Shown one piece after another: positions 1-6,530 of a stretch of DNA of 7,185 bases. Under the pieces are notes generated by a model that saw nothing but the letters and a program-made list of their open reading frames with translations, ran no database searches and was not told the origin of the DNA. The translations under genes and the position numbers were made by a program. The stretch lies in NCBI GenBank assembly GCA_017555325.1, contig JAFZGR010000178.1, positions 1 through 7,185 of the forward strand. The letters run 5' to 3'. Position 1 is the first letter of the stretch; the number at the start of each line of letters is the position of its first letter. The stretch is from Alphaproteobacteria bacterium. Its GTDB lineage: Bacteria > Pseudomonadota > Alphaproteobacteria > CAAHEQ01 > UBA3637.

Positions 1-1
1 A

Positions 2-2752
2 TGTTTTGCACAAAATAATGCTAAACCTTATTGGAATACATCATCAAAAACATGTACAGCCTGTCCGACGGCAACGCCATACTGGGATGGTTCAAAATGT
101 GTGGCAACGTGTCCGGCAGAAAAACCGACATACAATTCAAATAAGGTTTGTGTGCCGTGTTATCAAATCAGCACAAGCACACCGGCATGGCATACAACCC
201 AAAAGAAATGTACGACGTGCTATGCCGTTAATAATGCAAAACCTTATTGGAATGGTTCTAAATGTATTGCATGTCATGAGAAAAGCGCATCAACACCCGC
301 TTGGAGCACAGCTACAAATCAATGTGTATCCTGTTATACAAACAACAAGGCAACACCGTATTGGAATGGGTCTAAATGTATTGCATGTCATGAGAAAAGC
401 ACATCAACACCCGTTTGGAGCACAGCTACAAATCAATGTGTTTCTTGTGTGACATTAGATAAAACAAAACCATTTTGGAGTTCATCAAAAAAAGCTTGTG
501 GTTGTCCGGATTCCTCTACTTGGGATACTTCTTGGAATGCATGTGCGTTTACTATATCATTACCTGAAACTCCTTGGGGGTGTCGTAAAAGTTGTGGCGC
601 TTCTGGATATAATGCAACATTTACACAGAAAGGATTAGAAGCTTCTTATGAATCATATTATACAGGATTTGTGGATGATTATTACTGGATTTGTGAAACA
701 AGCATGTCTTCGTTAGATGCTCAAAGTTGCTATAATTATAAAGTTCGTACAGTTGGATTGTATGCACAAGGAAACTATACAAATAAATTTTTAGGTATTA
801 CATATAAAGGTTCAACTGCTACACGTGGTTATTGGCATTCGTATCAAGGAAATTGGGGTTTTAATGGGACAATGACTTTTGTATATAATTCTAATATTAA
901 AGATGTTGGAACATGTCCTGTTGGATTTTATTGTCCAGCAGGGGATTATTTTATAGCAAATAGGTGCGCAGCTGGCACATATAACAATAAAGAAAATCAA
1001 ACAGCCTGTTTGAATTGTCCTGTTCAAAAATATTGTCCAGCAGGCACAGTTAATCCGATTGCCTGTCCAAGTGGAACATACTATCCGTTAACAAAAGCAA
1101 CAGAATCTTCTCAATGTCTAGATTGTAATACAACAACAATTACATATAACACAACTCAAAATGCTTGTCATTTTTGCGATAAACGATACTGGCGGAGCAG
1201 TGATGGCGCTTGCCTTTATTGTGGAGATACAAATTACTATAATGGTATTGAAAAAGAAGAATGTAATCTTTGTACAAATAGATATTGGCGTTCGGATGGT
1301 TATTGTTTCAATTGTAACACGGTAGAAGCTCATAATAATGTCCCAGAAGACCAATGTATCCGCTGTTCAAATCGTTTTTGGCGGAGTAGTGGTAGCTATT
1401 GTGTTCATTGTAACAGAACGGATACTTGGGATACAACTAAACAGGCAGAATGTGAACGGTGTACGAATCGTTATTGGGTGATGTATGATTCAACCAATAA
1501 ATATGGATATTGTTATATGTGTCCATCCGGAATGACCCGAGATTCTGCAACCGGGATTTGTACATGTCCAAGCGGACAGATATTCAGTCGGAATGAAAAT
1601 AAATGTGTTGCTTGTACACAATCTGGTGAATTGTTATCTACAGAAAAGTCTAATGATGCCAGTTGTGGTGGCAAACGGTATTATTCTACAAATCAATACT
1701 CTTACTTGTGTACTAGAACGGACCAAGTTCCTGCAACCACTCAAACAGAGTGTTTCAGTTGTACCTCTGCAAAACGGCTTTGGAGAAGTGCAGATAAAGG
1801 ATGTATTGCATGTAACGATACAAGACACCATAACAGCATTACCCAAACTGAATGTGAACGGTGTACGAATCGGTATTGGCGTTCTGATACTTATTGTTTA
1901 AGTTGTAATGCGGTAGATTCTCAAGGAAGTACAGAAGAAGAGCAATGTTTCCGCTGTTCCAATCGTTTTTGGAGAAGTTATGGCAAGTACTGTGTGCACT
2001 GTAATGTTGGCACATGGGATACAGTTAAACAAGCAGAATGTGAACGGTGTACGAATCGGTATTGGGTATTGTACGATTCAGCCAATGGATATGGGTATTG
2101 TTATAAGTGTCCAGATGGGATGACGCGGGATTCTGCAACCGGCATTTGTAAATGTGCAAGCGGACAAATATTCAGTCGGAATGAAAATAAATGTGTTGCT
2201 TGTACACAATCTGGTGAATTGTTATCTACACAAAAGTCTAATGAAGCCAGTTGTGGTGGAACTCGGTATTATTCTACGAACCAATACTCTTACTTATGTA
2301 CCAGAACTGATCAATATCAGCAAACAAGTAAAACAGAGTGTTCCAGTTGTACAAAGGCTAAACGGTTTTGGCGGAGTGCAGATCAAAAATGTATTGCCTG
2401 TAATGATATGAATTATCACAATAACGTGACACAAACCGAATGTACAGGGTGTACGAATCGTTTCTACCGTTCATCGGATAAGTATTGTTTTAGCTGTAAT
2501 CGGGCAGATTATCAGGAAAATGTAGAAAAATCACAATGCGATCGTTGTTCAAATCGTTTCTATAGAAAACATAATAATACGTGCATCAGTTGTAATGATG
2601 GCTCAACACATGCCTATACGACAAAAGCCGAATGTACGAGTAACTGTTCAAATCGTTATTGGAAAGTACATGATACAGCAAATCAGTTGGGATATTGTTA
2701 TAAGTGTCCGGATGGGCAAACGGCAAATAGCTCATTTACCGGTTGTCAATAG
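2..2752 (+). CDS. Large cysteine-rich repeat protein, probably secreted or surface-exposed (5' end outside window)
   Basis: The frame is open from the left edge, so the true start and any signal peptide lie outside the window; the GTG at 101 is an internal valine. The 916 visible residues contain about 93 cysteines by hand count, mostly as CxxC pairs 12-20 residues apart. Order: 38-residue repeats with PYWNGSKC and CVSC motifs (nt 30-480); a non-repetitive aromatic insert (about nt 500-910); a segment with CPVGFYCPAG, CPAGT and CPSGTYYP (nt 914-1130) that resembles GCC2/GCC3 ephrin-receptor-like modules; then supermodules rich in NRYWRS, NRFWRS, AECERC and CPDGMTRD motifs up to the TAG stop. 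The C-terminus (FTGCQ) has no membrane helix or sorting signal. Such disulfide-rich repeats are typical of extracellular proteins, so a role in adhesion or as an envelope stalk is an inference. The exact function is unknown. No terminator follows; the next gene has its own promoter. Confidence 0.85.
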   Translation, partial: CFAQNNAKPYWNTSSKTCTACPTATPYWDGSKCVATCPAEKPTYNSNKVCVPCYQISTSTPAWHTTQKKCTTCYAVNNAKPYWNGSKCIACHEKSASTPAWSTATNQCVSCYTNNKATPYWNGSKCIACHEKSTSTPVWSTATNQCVSCVTLDKTKPFWSSSKKACGCPDSSTWDTSWNACAFTISLPETPWGCRKSCGASGYNATFTQKGLEASYESYYTGFVDDYYWICETSMSSLDAQSCYNYKVRTVGLYAQGNYTNKFLGITYKGSTATRGYWHSYQGNWGFNGTMTFVYNSNIKDVGTCPVGFYCPAGDYFIANRCAAGTYNNKENQTACLNCPVQKYCPAGTVNPIACPSGTYYPLTKATESSQCLDCNTTTITYNTTQNACHFCDKRYWRSSDGACLYCGDTNYYNGIEKEECNLCTNRYWRSDGYCFNCNTVEAHNNVPEDQCIRCSNRFWRSSGSYCVHCNRTDTWDTTKQAECERCTNRYWVMYDSTNKYGYCYMCPSGMTRDSATGICTCPSGQIFSRNENKCVACTQSGELLSTEKSNDASCGGKRYYSTNQYSYLCTRTDQVPATTQTECFSCTSAKRLWRSADKGCIACNDTRHHNSITQTECERCTNRYWRSDTYCLSCNAVDSQGSTEEEQCFRCSNRFWRSYGKYCVHCNVGTWDTVKQAECERCTNRYWVLYDSANGYGYCYKCPDGMTRDSATGICKCASGQIFSRNENKCVACTQSGELLSTQKSNEASCGGTRYYSTNQYSYLCTRTDQYQQTSKTECSSCTKAKRFWRSADQKCIACNDMNYHNNVTQTECTGCTNRFYRSSDKYCFSCNRADYQENVEKSQCDRCSNRFYRKHNNTCISCNDGSTHAYTTKAECTSNCSNRYWKVHDTANQLGYCYKCPDGQTANSSFTGCQ
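245..472 (+). repeat. Two tandem copies of a 114-bp (38-residue) coding repeat
   Basis: Copies at 245-358 and 359-472 each encode YWNGSKCIACHEK, then STPxW and STATNQCVSC. They are nearly identical in DNA for roughly the first 85 bp, then diverge at the variable linker (YTNNKATP versus VTLDKTKP). A degenerate third start (FWSSSKKACGC) follows in register at 473, and looser relatives (PYWNTSSK, PYWDGSKC) precede from about nt 30. The unit is a multiple of three, so gain or loss of a copy keeps the frame. Confidence 0.85.
1166..2752 (+). repeat. Three copies of a ~588-bp (196-residue) supermodule, the last one partial
   Basis: Copy A is 1166-1750, copy B 1751-2338 and copy C 2339-2752 (partial). 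Each full copy contains, in order: a WRS(A/S)D-C-xx-C module, a TNRYWRSD-YC module, a SNRFWRS-YCVHC module, a TNRYW-YDS-GYCY-CP module, and a SGQIFSRNENKCVAC module that ends with RYYSTNQYSYLCTRTDQ. Copy C stops after the GYCYKCPDG module and lacks the SGQIF module. A and B share a perfectly identical 63-bp block (1580-1642 and 2168-2230, offset 588). The smaller modules within each copy are also related to one another, so the repeats are nested. Confidence 0.9.
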
Positions 2753-2781
2753 GGTTTTAACTGATTAAGTTATATTGAATC

Positions 2782-2810
2782 TTTACAACTTTTCATTTTT
2801 GTGATATAAT
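2782..2810 (+). promoter_or_regulatory. Sigma70-type promoter with extended -10
   Basis: The -35 hexamer TTTACA (2782-2787) and a perfect -10 TATAAT (2805-2810) are 17 bp apart. TG at 2802-2803 gives an extended -10 (TGATATAAT). The expected transcription start is near 2817, about 14 nt before the ATG at 2831. This leaves a very short leader holding only the GGAG ribosome binding site (2822-2825). It sits in the 78-bp gap after the cysteine-rich gene and implies independent transcription of the HExxH protein. Confidence 0.75.
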
Positions 2811-2830
2811 GTGATAAAAATGGAGTTTGT

Positions 2831-4180
2831 ATGGTTAGTTATACACAGGGCATTTTAAATAAACAACGGCGTAGTGCATTGGTGCGACAAATATTAAGTC
2901 CTCTTTTTATTTTAGGTGGATTGGCAAGTGTTTATACCGGTGTTAAGGAATATGCTGATTTAGATACGATACCCTCAATAACCCAAAAGATAGATGATAC
3001 AATAAATAAGAAAGATTCACAAACGGATCCGCTTAATCTTGCCTTTTGGGGAATATTGGCAACATGTGTTGGGATAAAACAATTTTCCAAATCAAAAAAA
3101 ATGTTAAGAGGAATTACACAAAATAAAACAATGGAGATTTCTGTTTCTTATGAGGTGTTGGATAAACTGGTTTATCCGAAAGAATCAGATCAAACAAGTG
3201 ATTTTATGTATCGGTCATTAAATAAAACTGATTTAATTCGTTTTTGTGAAATGTTTAATTTATCTACTCTAACGCCAAAAGAACAACGAGAAACTTTACA
3301 AATGTTGATAGATGTATCAGAAAAAGAGCCTTTTTTACGCTCGTTTATCAGAACACCTGTTCCTTATACAAATGCTTATTTTAATATAAGAAAATTACCG
3401 AATTCTATTGAAAACATGGCCCTTTTAGAACGCAATGTGAATAGTTGTTTTTACCAAAAAATACCTGTTCGGAATATTGCTTTCTTTTTTCATGAATGGC
3501 GTCATATTCAACAGTTTCACGATAAATCTGTTGTGCGTTATACGTCCTTATCCAATAAATTTGGAATAGAAGTGTTTAGTGAAGCTGAAACAAAGGGATA
3601 TGATACAATTTTGTCTATGTACGAAACGCATAAAACAACAGTTGGTCCAATTATGGATAAAAAGCACACGGCGTTATTTATGGATGCTTTTACAGCATAC
3701 AATTATCAACAATTACAAAACGATCCTCAAAAACGGGAAATGTTTAATTTGTCTTCAGAAACAGAAGCAAAGCAACAATTAATTGCTCGGGGAGAAGCTT
3801 TTCAAAATATGGTGGGTGTTGTGATGCATTTATTATTGGAAGAAAATACGCAAATGCGCCAAAAATTTTTGGAAAGTACTGTTGATAAATTTTTTGTGAA
3901 AACAAATATTATATCGCCTAAACAAAAGCGGAAATTTTTAAATCAAATGACACATATTAATACATATTGTGATGCTTGGCAAAGGGCTTATTTGCATCCA
4001 TTTAATGCAACAAGCAAAAAAGATACTGTTCATGTACTGGATTTGCAGACATTTAATGAATATTTGGATTATTATTCTCAGGTTACAAAAATTAATTTAT
4101 CCGGTATTTCAATCGGAAAGAAAAAAAATACAGTCTTTAATCTTTTGCATCAACAAGCAGCGGCATATGCCACATCTTAA
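2831..4180 (+). CDS. Membrane-anchored putative zinc metallopeptidase (HEWRH motif)
   Basis: The 449-residue protein starts at ATG 2831, with GGAG five bases upstream. Two hydrophobic stretches near the N-terminus (about residues 17-38 and 68-82) look like membrane segments separated by a polar loop with many Asp, Lys and Thr. The rest is soluble. Residues 221-225 read HEWRH inside FFFHEWRHIQQF, a hydrophobic context fitting an HExxH zinc-binding helix: H221 and H225 would be ligands and E222 the catalytic base. About 26-28 residues downstream, SEAETKGYD (E251 or E253) could give the third ligand, as in gluzincin-type enzymes. The motif spacing recalls DUF6782-type putative metallopeptidases; this is a memory-based guess without a search. 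The C-terminal half (about 260-449) is probably helical and I do not recognise it. The substrate is unknown. The TAA stop is followed by about 200 bp without a gene. Confidence 0.8.
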   Translation: MVSYTQGILNKQRRSALVRQILSPLFILGGLASVYTGVKEYADLDTIPSITQKIDDTINKKDSQTDPLNLAFWGILATCVGIKQFSKSKKMLRGITQNKTMEISVSYEVLDKLVYPKESDQTSDFMYRSLNKTDLIRFCEMFNLSTLTPKEQRETLQMLIDVSEKEPFLRSFIRTPVPYTNAYFNIRKLPNSIENMALLERNVNSCFYQKIPVRNIAFFFHEWRHIQQFHDKSVVRYTSLSNKFGIEVFSEAETKGYDTILSMYETHKTTVGPIMDKKHTALFMDAFTAYNYQQLQNDPQKREMFNLSSETEAKQQLIARGEAFQNMVGVVMHLLLEENTQMRQKFLESTVDKFFVKTNIISPKQKRKFLNQMTHINTYCDAWQRAYLHPFNATSKKDTVHVLDLQTFNEYLDYYSQVTKINLSGISIGKKKNTVFNLLHQQAAAYATS

Positions 4181-4376
4181 TGGCGATTAGCAAAATAATA
4201 CAAGATTATTATGTTGGCAAAGTAATTGTTTATAGTGTTATTATTTTAATATAAATTACCATTAAGCATGAGTTTTTTTAACTGTTGTCAGCAACTTATA
4301 CTTTCAGGTTTTATGATTTGGCTGACTGGTTTTGTATGACTTGCTTATACATGTTTGGGTACGATTGATGATGTAA
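4181..4376. other. Intergenic region between convergent genes, no gene recognised
   Basis: These 196 bp lie between the stop of the HExxH gene and the terminator of the minus-strand operon. The stretch is very AT-rich. I find no convincing coding frame, tRNA or strong hairpin. A 4-bp stem (GTTG-TCAG-CAAC) near 4285 is too weak to call. It may be 3' untranslated sequence of the plus-strand gene. Confidence 0.5.
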
Positions 4377-4404
4377 AAATCGGTGGTTTTTTTACCACCG
4401 ATTT
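4377..4404 (-). terminator. Rho-independent terminator of the minus-strand operon
   Basis: An 11-bp perfect inverted repeat (AAATCGGTGGT at 4377-4387, ACCACCGATTT at 4394-4404) has a 6-nt loop. Read on the minus strand, it begins four bases after the stop codon of the 278-residue protein and ends in GATTTTTAC, a five-T run partly inside the stem. On the plus strand the trailing sequence (ATTTAGAATT) is a weaker T-run, so it may act in both directions and also stop readthrough from the plus-strand gene. Confidence 0.8.
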
Positions 4405-4408
4405 AGAA

Positions 4409-5245
4409 TTAACGAATTTTTGGAATTTTAATTTCTGCAAAATATCCCGGAGGAATTCTGGTTTTTGAATATTTGGGATTAACCATAGAAATAGAATATT
4501 TTTGAATTTCCGTTAATTTGACAGCTTCATCAAAAAAATCTTCTGCAACTTTATCATACCTTGTTGAGTTCATAATGTATAAAACACAAGCTTCGCCCCT
4601 ATCAATCATACCACAACGGCGTAATGGTGTTGTCATGTCCTGATTGCGAACAACACCTTGTAATCCTTGTCGTTGTGGTTGTGGCGAAGAACCACCGCCA
4701 AACAATAATGAACCAAACATCATACCTATAATAAGAACAATCAAACTAACCAACATAAATCCCTTTGTTGTGATAATTGTTGCCGGCAAGCCGAAATCAG
4801 AGGCAAAATTAGGGAAGTATGTCGAGGTGTTCTTATCCGAATTTACATGAGAACTGTTTATACCCTGTGCATGTGTTTCTCTCGGTATCTGTGCTGATTG
4901 TTGTTGCTGTGGATATGGTTGTCTTTGTATTTGTTGTTGATACCCATCATGTGTCGGCTGCCTCATAGCGGGATTTACCCCCTGCTGTGGATGATGATTC
5001 CCCATTGGATTCATCCGTGGATTTCCACCTTGTTGAGGTCTGTATGCTCCTTGTCCGGACATTTGTTGTTGCATTGGAGGCCGCATTCCTTGTTGCGGAC
5101 GGTTCATAGGAGTATTCATTGGGGGACGTCCTGCTGCTTGATTCATCGGCGGATGCATATTTTGTCCGGTTGGGTATTGTCCGTTTTGATGTTGCGTTTT
5201 TCCGCCCATTGGCTGGTGAGGTGGATTTTTTATTGGTTGATTCAT
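4409..5245 (-). CDS. Single-pass membrane protein with Pro/Gln/Met-rich N-terminal arm, possible secretion-apparatus component
   Basis: This 278-residue protein is the last gene of its operon. Residues 1-125 are low-complexity, rich in Pro, Gln, Met, Asn and Gly (many PPM, PQQG and NPxM motifs), and probably disordered. One strong membrane helix lies at about 162-184 (GFMLVSLIVLIIGMMFGSLLF). A short GGGSSPQPQRQ linker then leads to a C-terminal domain of about 80 residues with C211 and C220 eight residues apart, which could form a disulfide if periplasmic. This suggests the arm is cytoplasmic and the small domain periplasmic. I do not recognise the C-terminal domain. The layout resembles inner-membrane bitopic components of type IV secretion or pilus machines, and the coupled secretin-like gene upstream fits that, but this is inference. 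The ATG at 5245 is supported by GGAGGG eight bases upstream and lies 2 nt after the preceding stop. Confidence 0.8.
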   Translation of the reverse strand: MNQPIKNPPHQPMGGKTQHQNGQYPTGQNMHPPMNQAAGRPPMNTPMNRPQQGMRPPMQQQMSGQGAYRPQQGGNPRMNPMGNHHPQQGVNPAMRQPTHDGYQQQIQRQPYPQQQQSAQIPRETHAQGINSSHVNSDKNTSTYFPNFASDFGLPATIITTKGFMLVSLIVLIIGMMFGSLLFGGGSSPQPQRQGLQGVVRNQDMTTPLRRCGMIDRGEACVLYIMNSTRYDKVAEDFFDEAVKLTEIQKYSISMVNPKYSKTRIPPGYFAEIKIPKIR

Positions 5246-5247
5246 TT

Positions 5248-6423
5248 TTATTTCCCTCCGACTAACCGTAAAAGTTTTAAATTCATAATTGTTAATAATT
5301 CTACACCAATATTGTTTTGATCAGGAATCCCGATAACTGCTAACTCATCATCAATGGCGGCATTTACTTTAAATGTAGATAATTCGCCACTTGTTGAATC
5401 AATCGTAACTTGTGTATCAATCCTTCCATTCTTTTTAAGGTGAGGGTATAGTAAAACAGATATTTGACTTTGAGCATATGCAGCATTTGCACAGCGATTG
5501 ATATCAAATCTCATTTTCCAACCATTTGGAACAACAGCCATACCCTGACTGATAGGTGTTACTTGATAATATTGACGGATATATTGCATCAGCTTTTTAG
5601 AACTGGTTTGATGATCCATAGACAATAATTTACCCATCAACCCATTATTGGAAGAATGAATTTTATCCGCACCGAAGGATTGGATGATTTTATCCCAATT
5701 TCCATTCGTATTAAAAGATGTTAATGCATAAACTTGCGTGTCAGCAACAAGAAGTTGTCCGTCTTTCATAATTTGAGTAACTAATTCCTGAATGCGTTCT
5801 TCTTCTTCCCGAGTTAATAATAATGATAAAATGCCTGTATTCCAGTTGGGCGTAATGTTTTCAATGCCGGCACCTCTTAATGCATCTAAAACACCCAACA
5901 TGAGTACACGATTATTGGGTAATTTTAACTCAAAATTAGCTCGACGGGATAAATATAACCCTTTTTGTTTTGCATCATATTTATAATATGTTTCTCCGGC
6001 ACGAGTTAATTCATCTATTACAACGGATAATTCGCCATAAATATCTTTTGCATTCAGTGTCACGTATGTTTCATCATCTGTAAATACTTCGATTTTTGCT
6101 TCTTCAACCAATTGTTGTAATGCTTCATCCAACGGCATTTCTTCAAAAGAATAACCATTTACTTCATAACGGGGTAATTCATCCAATGTGTTTGCTAATC
6201 GGAGTTTAAAATCATCTTTTTCAACTTTTACAGATGTGATGATTTTTTGATTTCTGATATCATCTGTTTGACAACGGAACGGTGTTTCGATATTTAATAA
6301 TGTTACCGATTTTGTCGGAGCGTTAACGGTTCCGCTTGCCGGATATAAATTAAAAATTTGTGCCGATGCGACAGAAGCCAACATTATCGGTAAAGCAATT
6401 GAAAACAAATATTTTAATCTCAT
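5248..6423 (-). CDS. Exported secretin-like protein (short PilN/GspD-type relative)
   Basis: The 391-residue protein starts at ATG 6423, with AAGGG seven bases upstream. It has a clear Sec signal peptide: basic start MRLK, hydrophobic core, and ASA before Q22 as the likely cleavage site. There is no lipobox cysteine. Residues 91-158 (FEEMPLDEALQQLVEEA, then a VTLNAKDIYGELSVVIDEL helix-strand pattern and YYKYDAKQKGLYLS) look like the N0/STN-type domain of secretins. Residues 160-220 resemble a second ring-building N-domain (GVLDALRGAG, GILSLLLTREEEERIQELV). Residues 223-391 contain strand-rich segments such as DTQVYAL, and end with STFKVNAAIDDELAVIGIPD, which resembles the late secretin-domain pattern. 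At 391 residues it is shorter than usual secretins (500-700), so the gate and barrel region may be reduced. C51 and C311 could pair. The likely role is an outer-membrane or periplasmic ring of a pilus or secretion system. The family call comes from pattern reading only. Confidence 0.6.
   Translation of the reverse strand: MRLKYLFSIALPIMLASVASAQIFNLYPASGTVNAPTKSVTLLNIETPFRCQTDDIRNQKIITSVKVEKDDFKLRLANTLDELPRYEVNGYSFEEMPLDEALQQLVEEAKIEVFTDDETYVTLNAKDIYGELSVVIDELTRAGETYYKYDAKQKGLYLSRRANFELKLPNNRVLMLGVLDALRGAGIENITPNWNTGILSLLLTREEEERIQELVTQIMKDGQLLVADTQVYALTSFNTNGNWDKIIQSFGADKIHSSNNGLMGKLLSMDHQTSSKKLMQYIRQYYQVTPISQGMAVVPNGWKMRFDINRCANAAYAQSQISVLLYPHLKKNGRIDTQVTIDSTSGELSTFKVNAAIDDELAVIGIPDQNNIGVELLTIMNLKLLRLVGGK
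5254..5259 (-). promoter_or_regulatory. Strong ribosome binding site inside the end of the upstream gene
   Basis: GGAGGG on the minus strand lies 8 nt before the ATG at 5245. It overlaps the last codons (Gly-Gly-Lys) of the secretin-like gene, whose TAA ends 2 nt before the ATG. This fixes the start of the 278-residue protein and points to translational coupling between the two genes. Confidence 0.8.
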
Positions 6424-6430
6424 TTTATTA

Positions 6431-6440
6431 CCCTTTTCCT
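6431..6440 (-). promoter_or_regulatory. Ribosome binding site of the secretin-like gene
   Basis: The minus-strand sequence AGGAAAAGGG precedes the ATG at 6423, with the GGG seven bases away. Its position supports this ATG, which is also the one that yields an intact signal peptide. Confidence 0.65.
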
Positions 6441-6488
6441 AAAATATTTTACATTATCAACTATAAAAACAATCTTTTTTTCTTTTTA

Positions 6489-6522
6489 CACTATTTTTAG
6501 TGACTTGTGAAGTCTTTTTTTT
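6489..6522 (+). other. Two adjacent small hairpins and a T8 run in the intergenic gap
   Basis: In the 107-bp gap between the two upstream operon genes, CACTA-TTTT-TAGTG (6489-6502) is followed by GACTT-GTG-AAGTC (6502-6514) and eight Ts (6515-6522). The stems share base 6502, so they may compete. Read on the plus strand, the second stem plus T-run has the form of a weak intrinsic terminator, but no plus-strand gene lies upstream. On the minus strand they would form small hairpins in the leader of the secretin-like gene, without a T-run. Confidence 0.35.
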
Positions 6523-6530
6523 CTGCTTAT

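Noticed and set aside
101..103. GTG as the start of the cysteine-rich gene
   Set aside because: The 33 codons upstream are open in frame and encode the same repeat pattern (PYWNTSSK, PYWDGSKC), so the gene starts outside the window.
6..452. A 148-codon plus-strand frame overlapping the cysteine-rich gene
   Set aside because: It is a frame-shifted reading of the 114-bp repeats with a His/Gln/Val-biased, implausible product.
245..472. The 114-bp repeats as a CRISPR array
   Set aside because: They are contiguous coding repeats in one open frame with no unique spacers.
2758..2772. TAACT-GATTA-AGTTA as a terminator after the cysteine-rich gene
   Set aside because: The stem is only five weak pairs and no T-run follows.
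4898..5320. A 140-codon plus-strand frame opposite the Pro/Gln-rich arm
   Set aside because: It is the antisense reading of low-complexity sequence, rich in Leu, Trp and His, and overlaps two well-supported minus-strand genes.
6424..6480. A promoter for the secretin-like gene on the minus strand
   Set aside because: Several AT-rich -10-like hexamers (GATAAT, TAAAAT) occur, but none has a convincing -35 at proper spacing.
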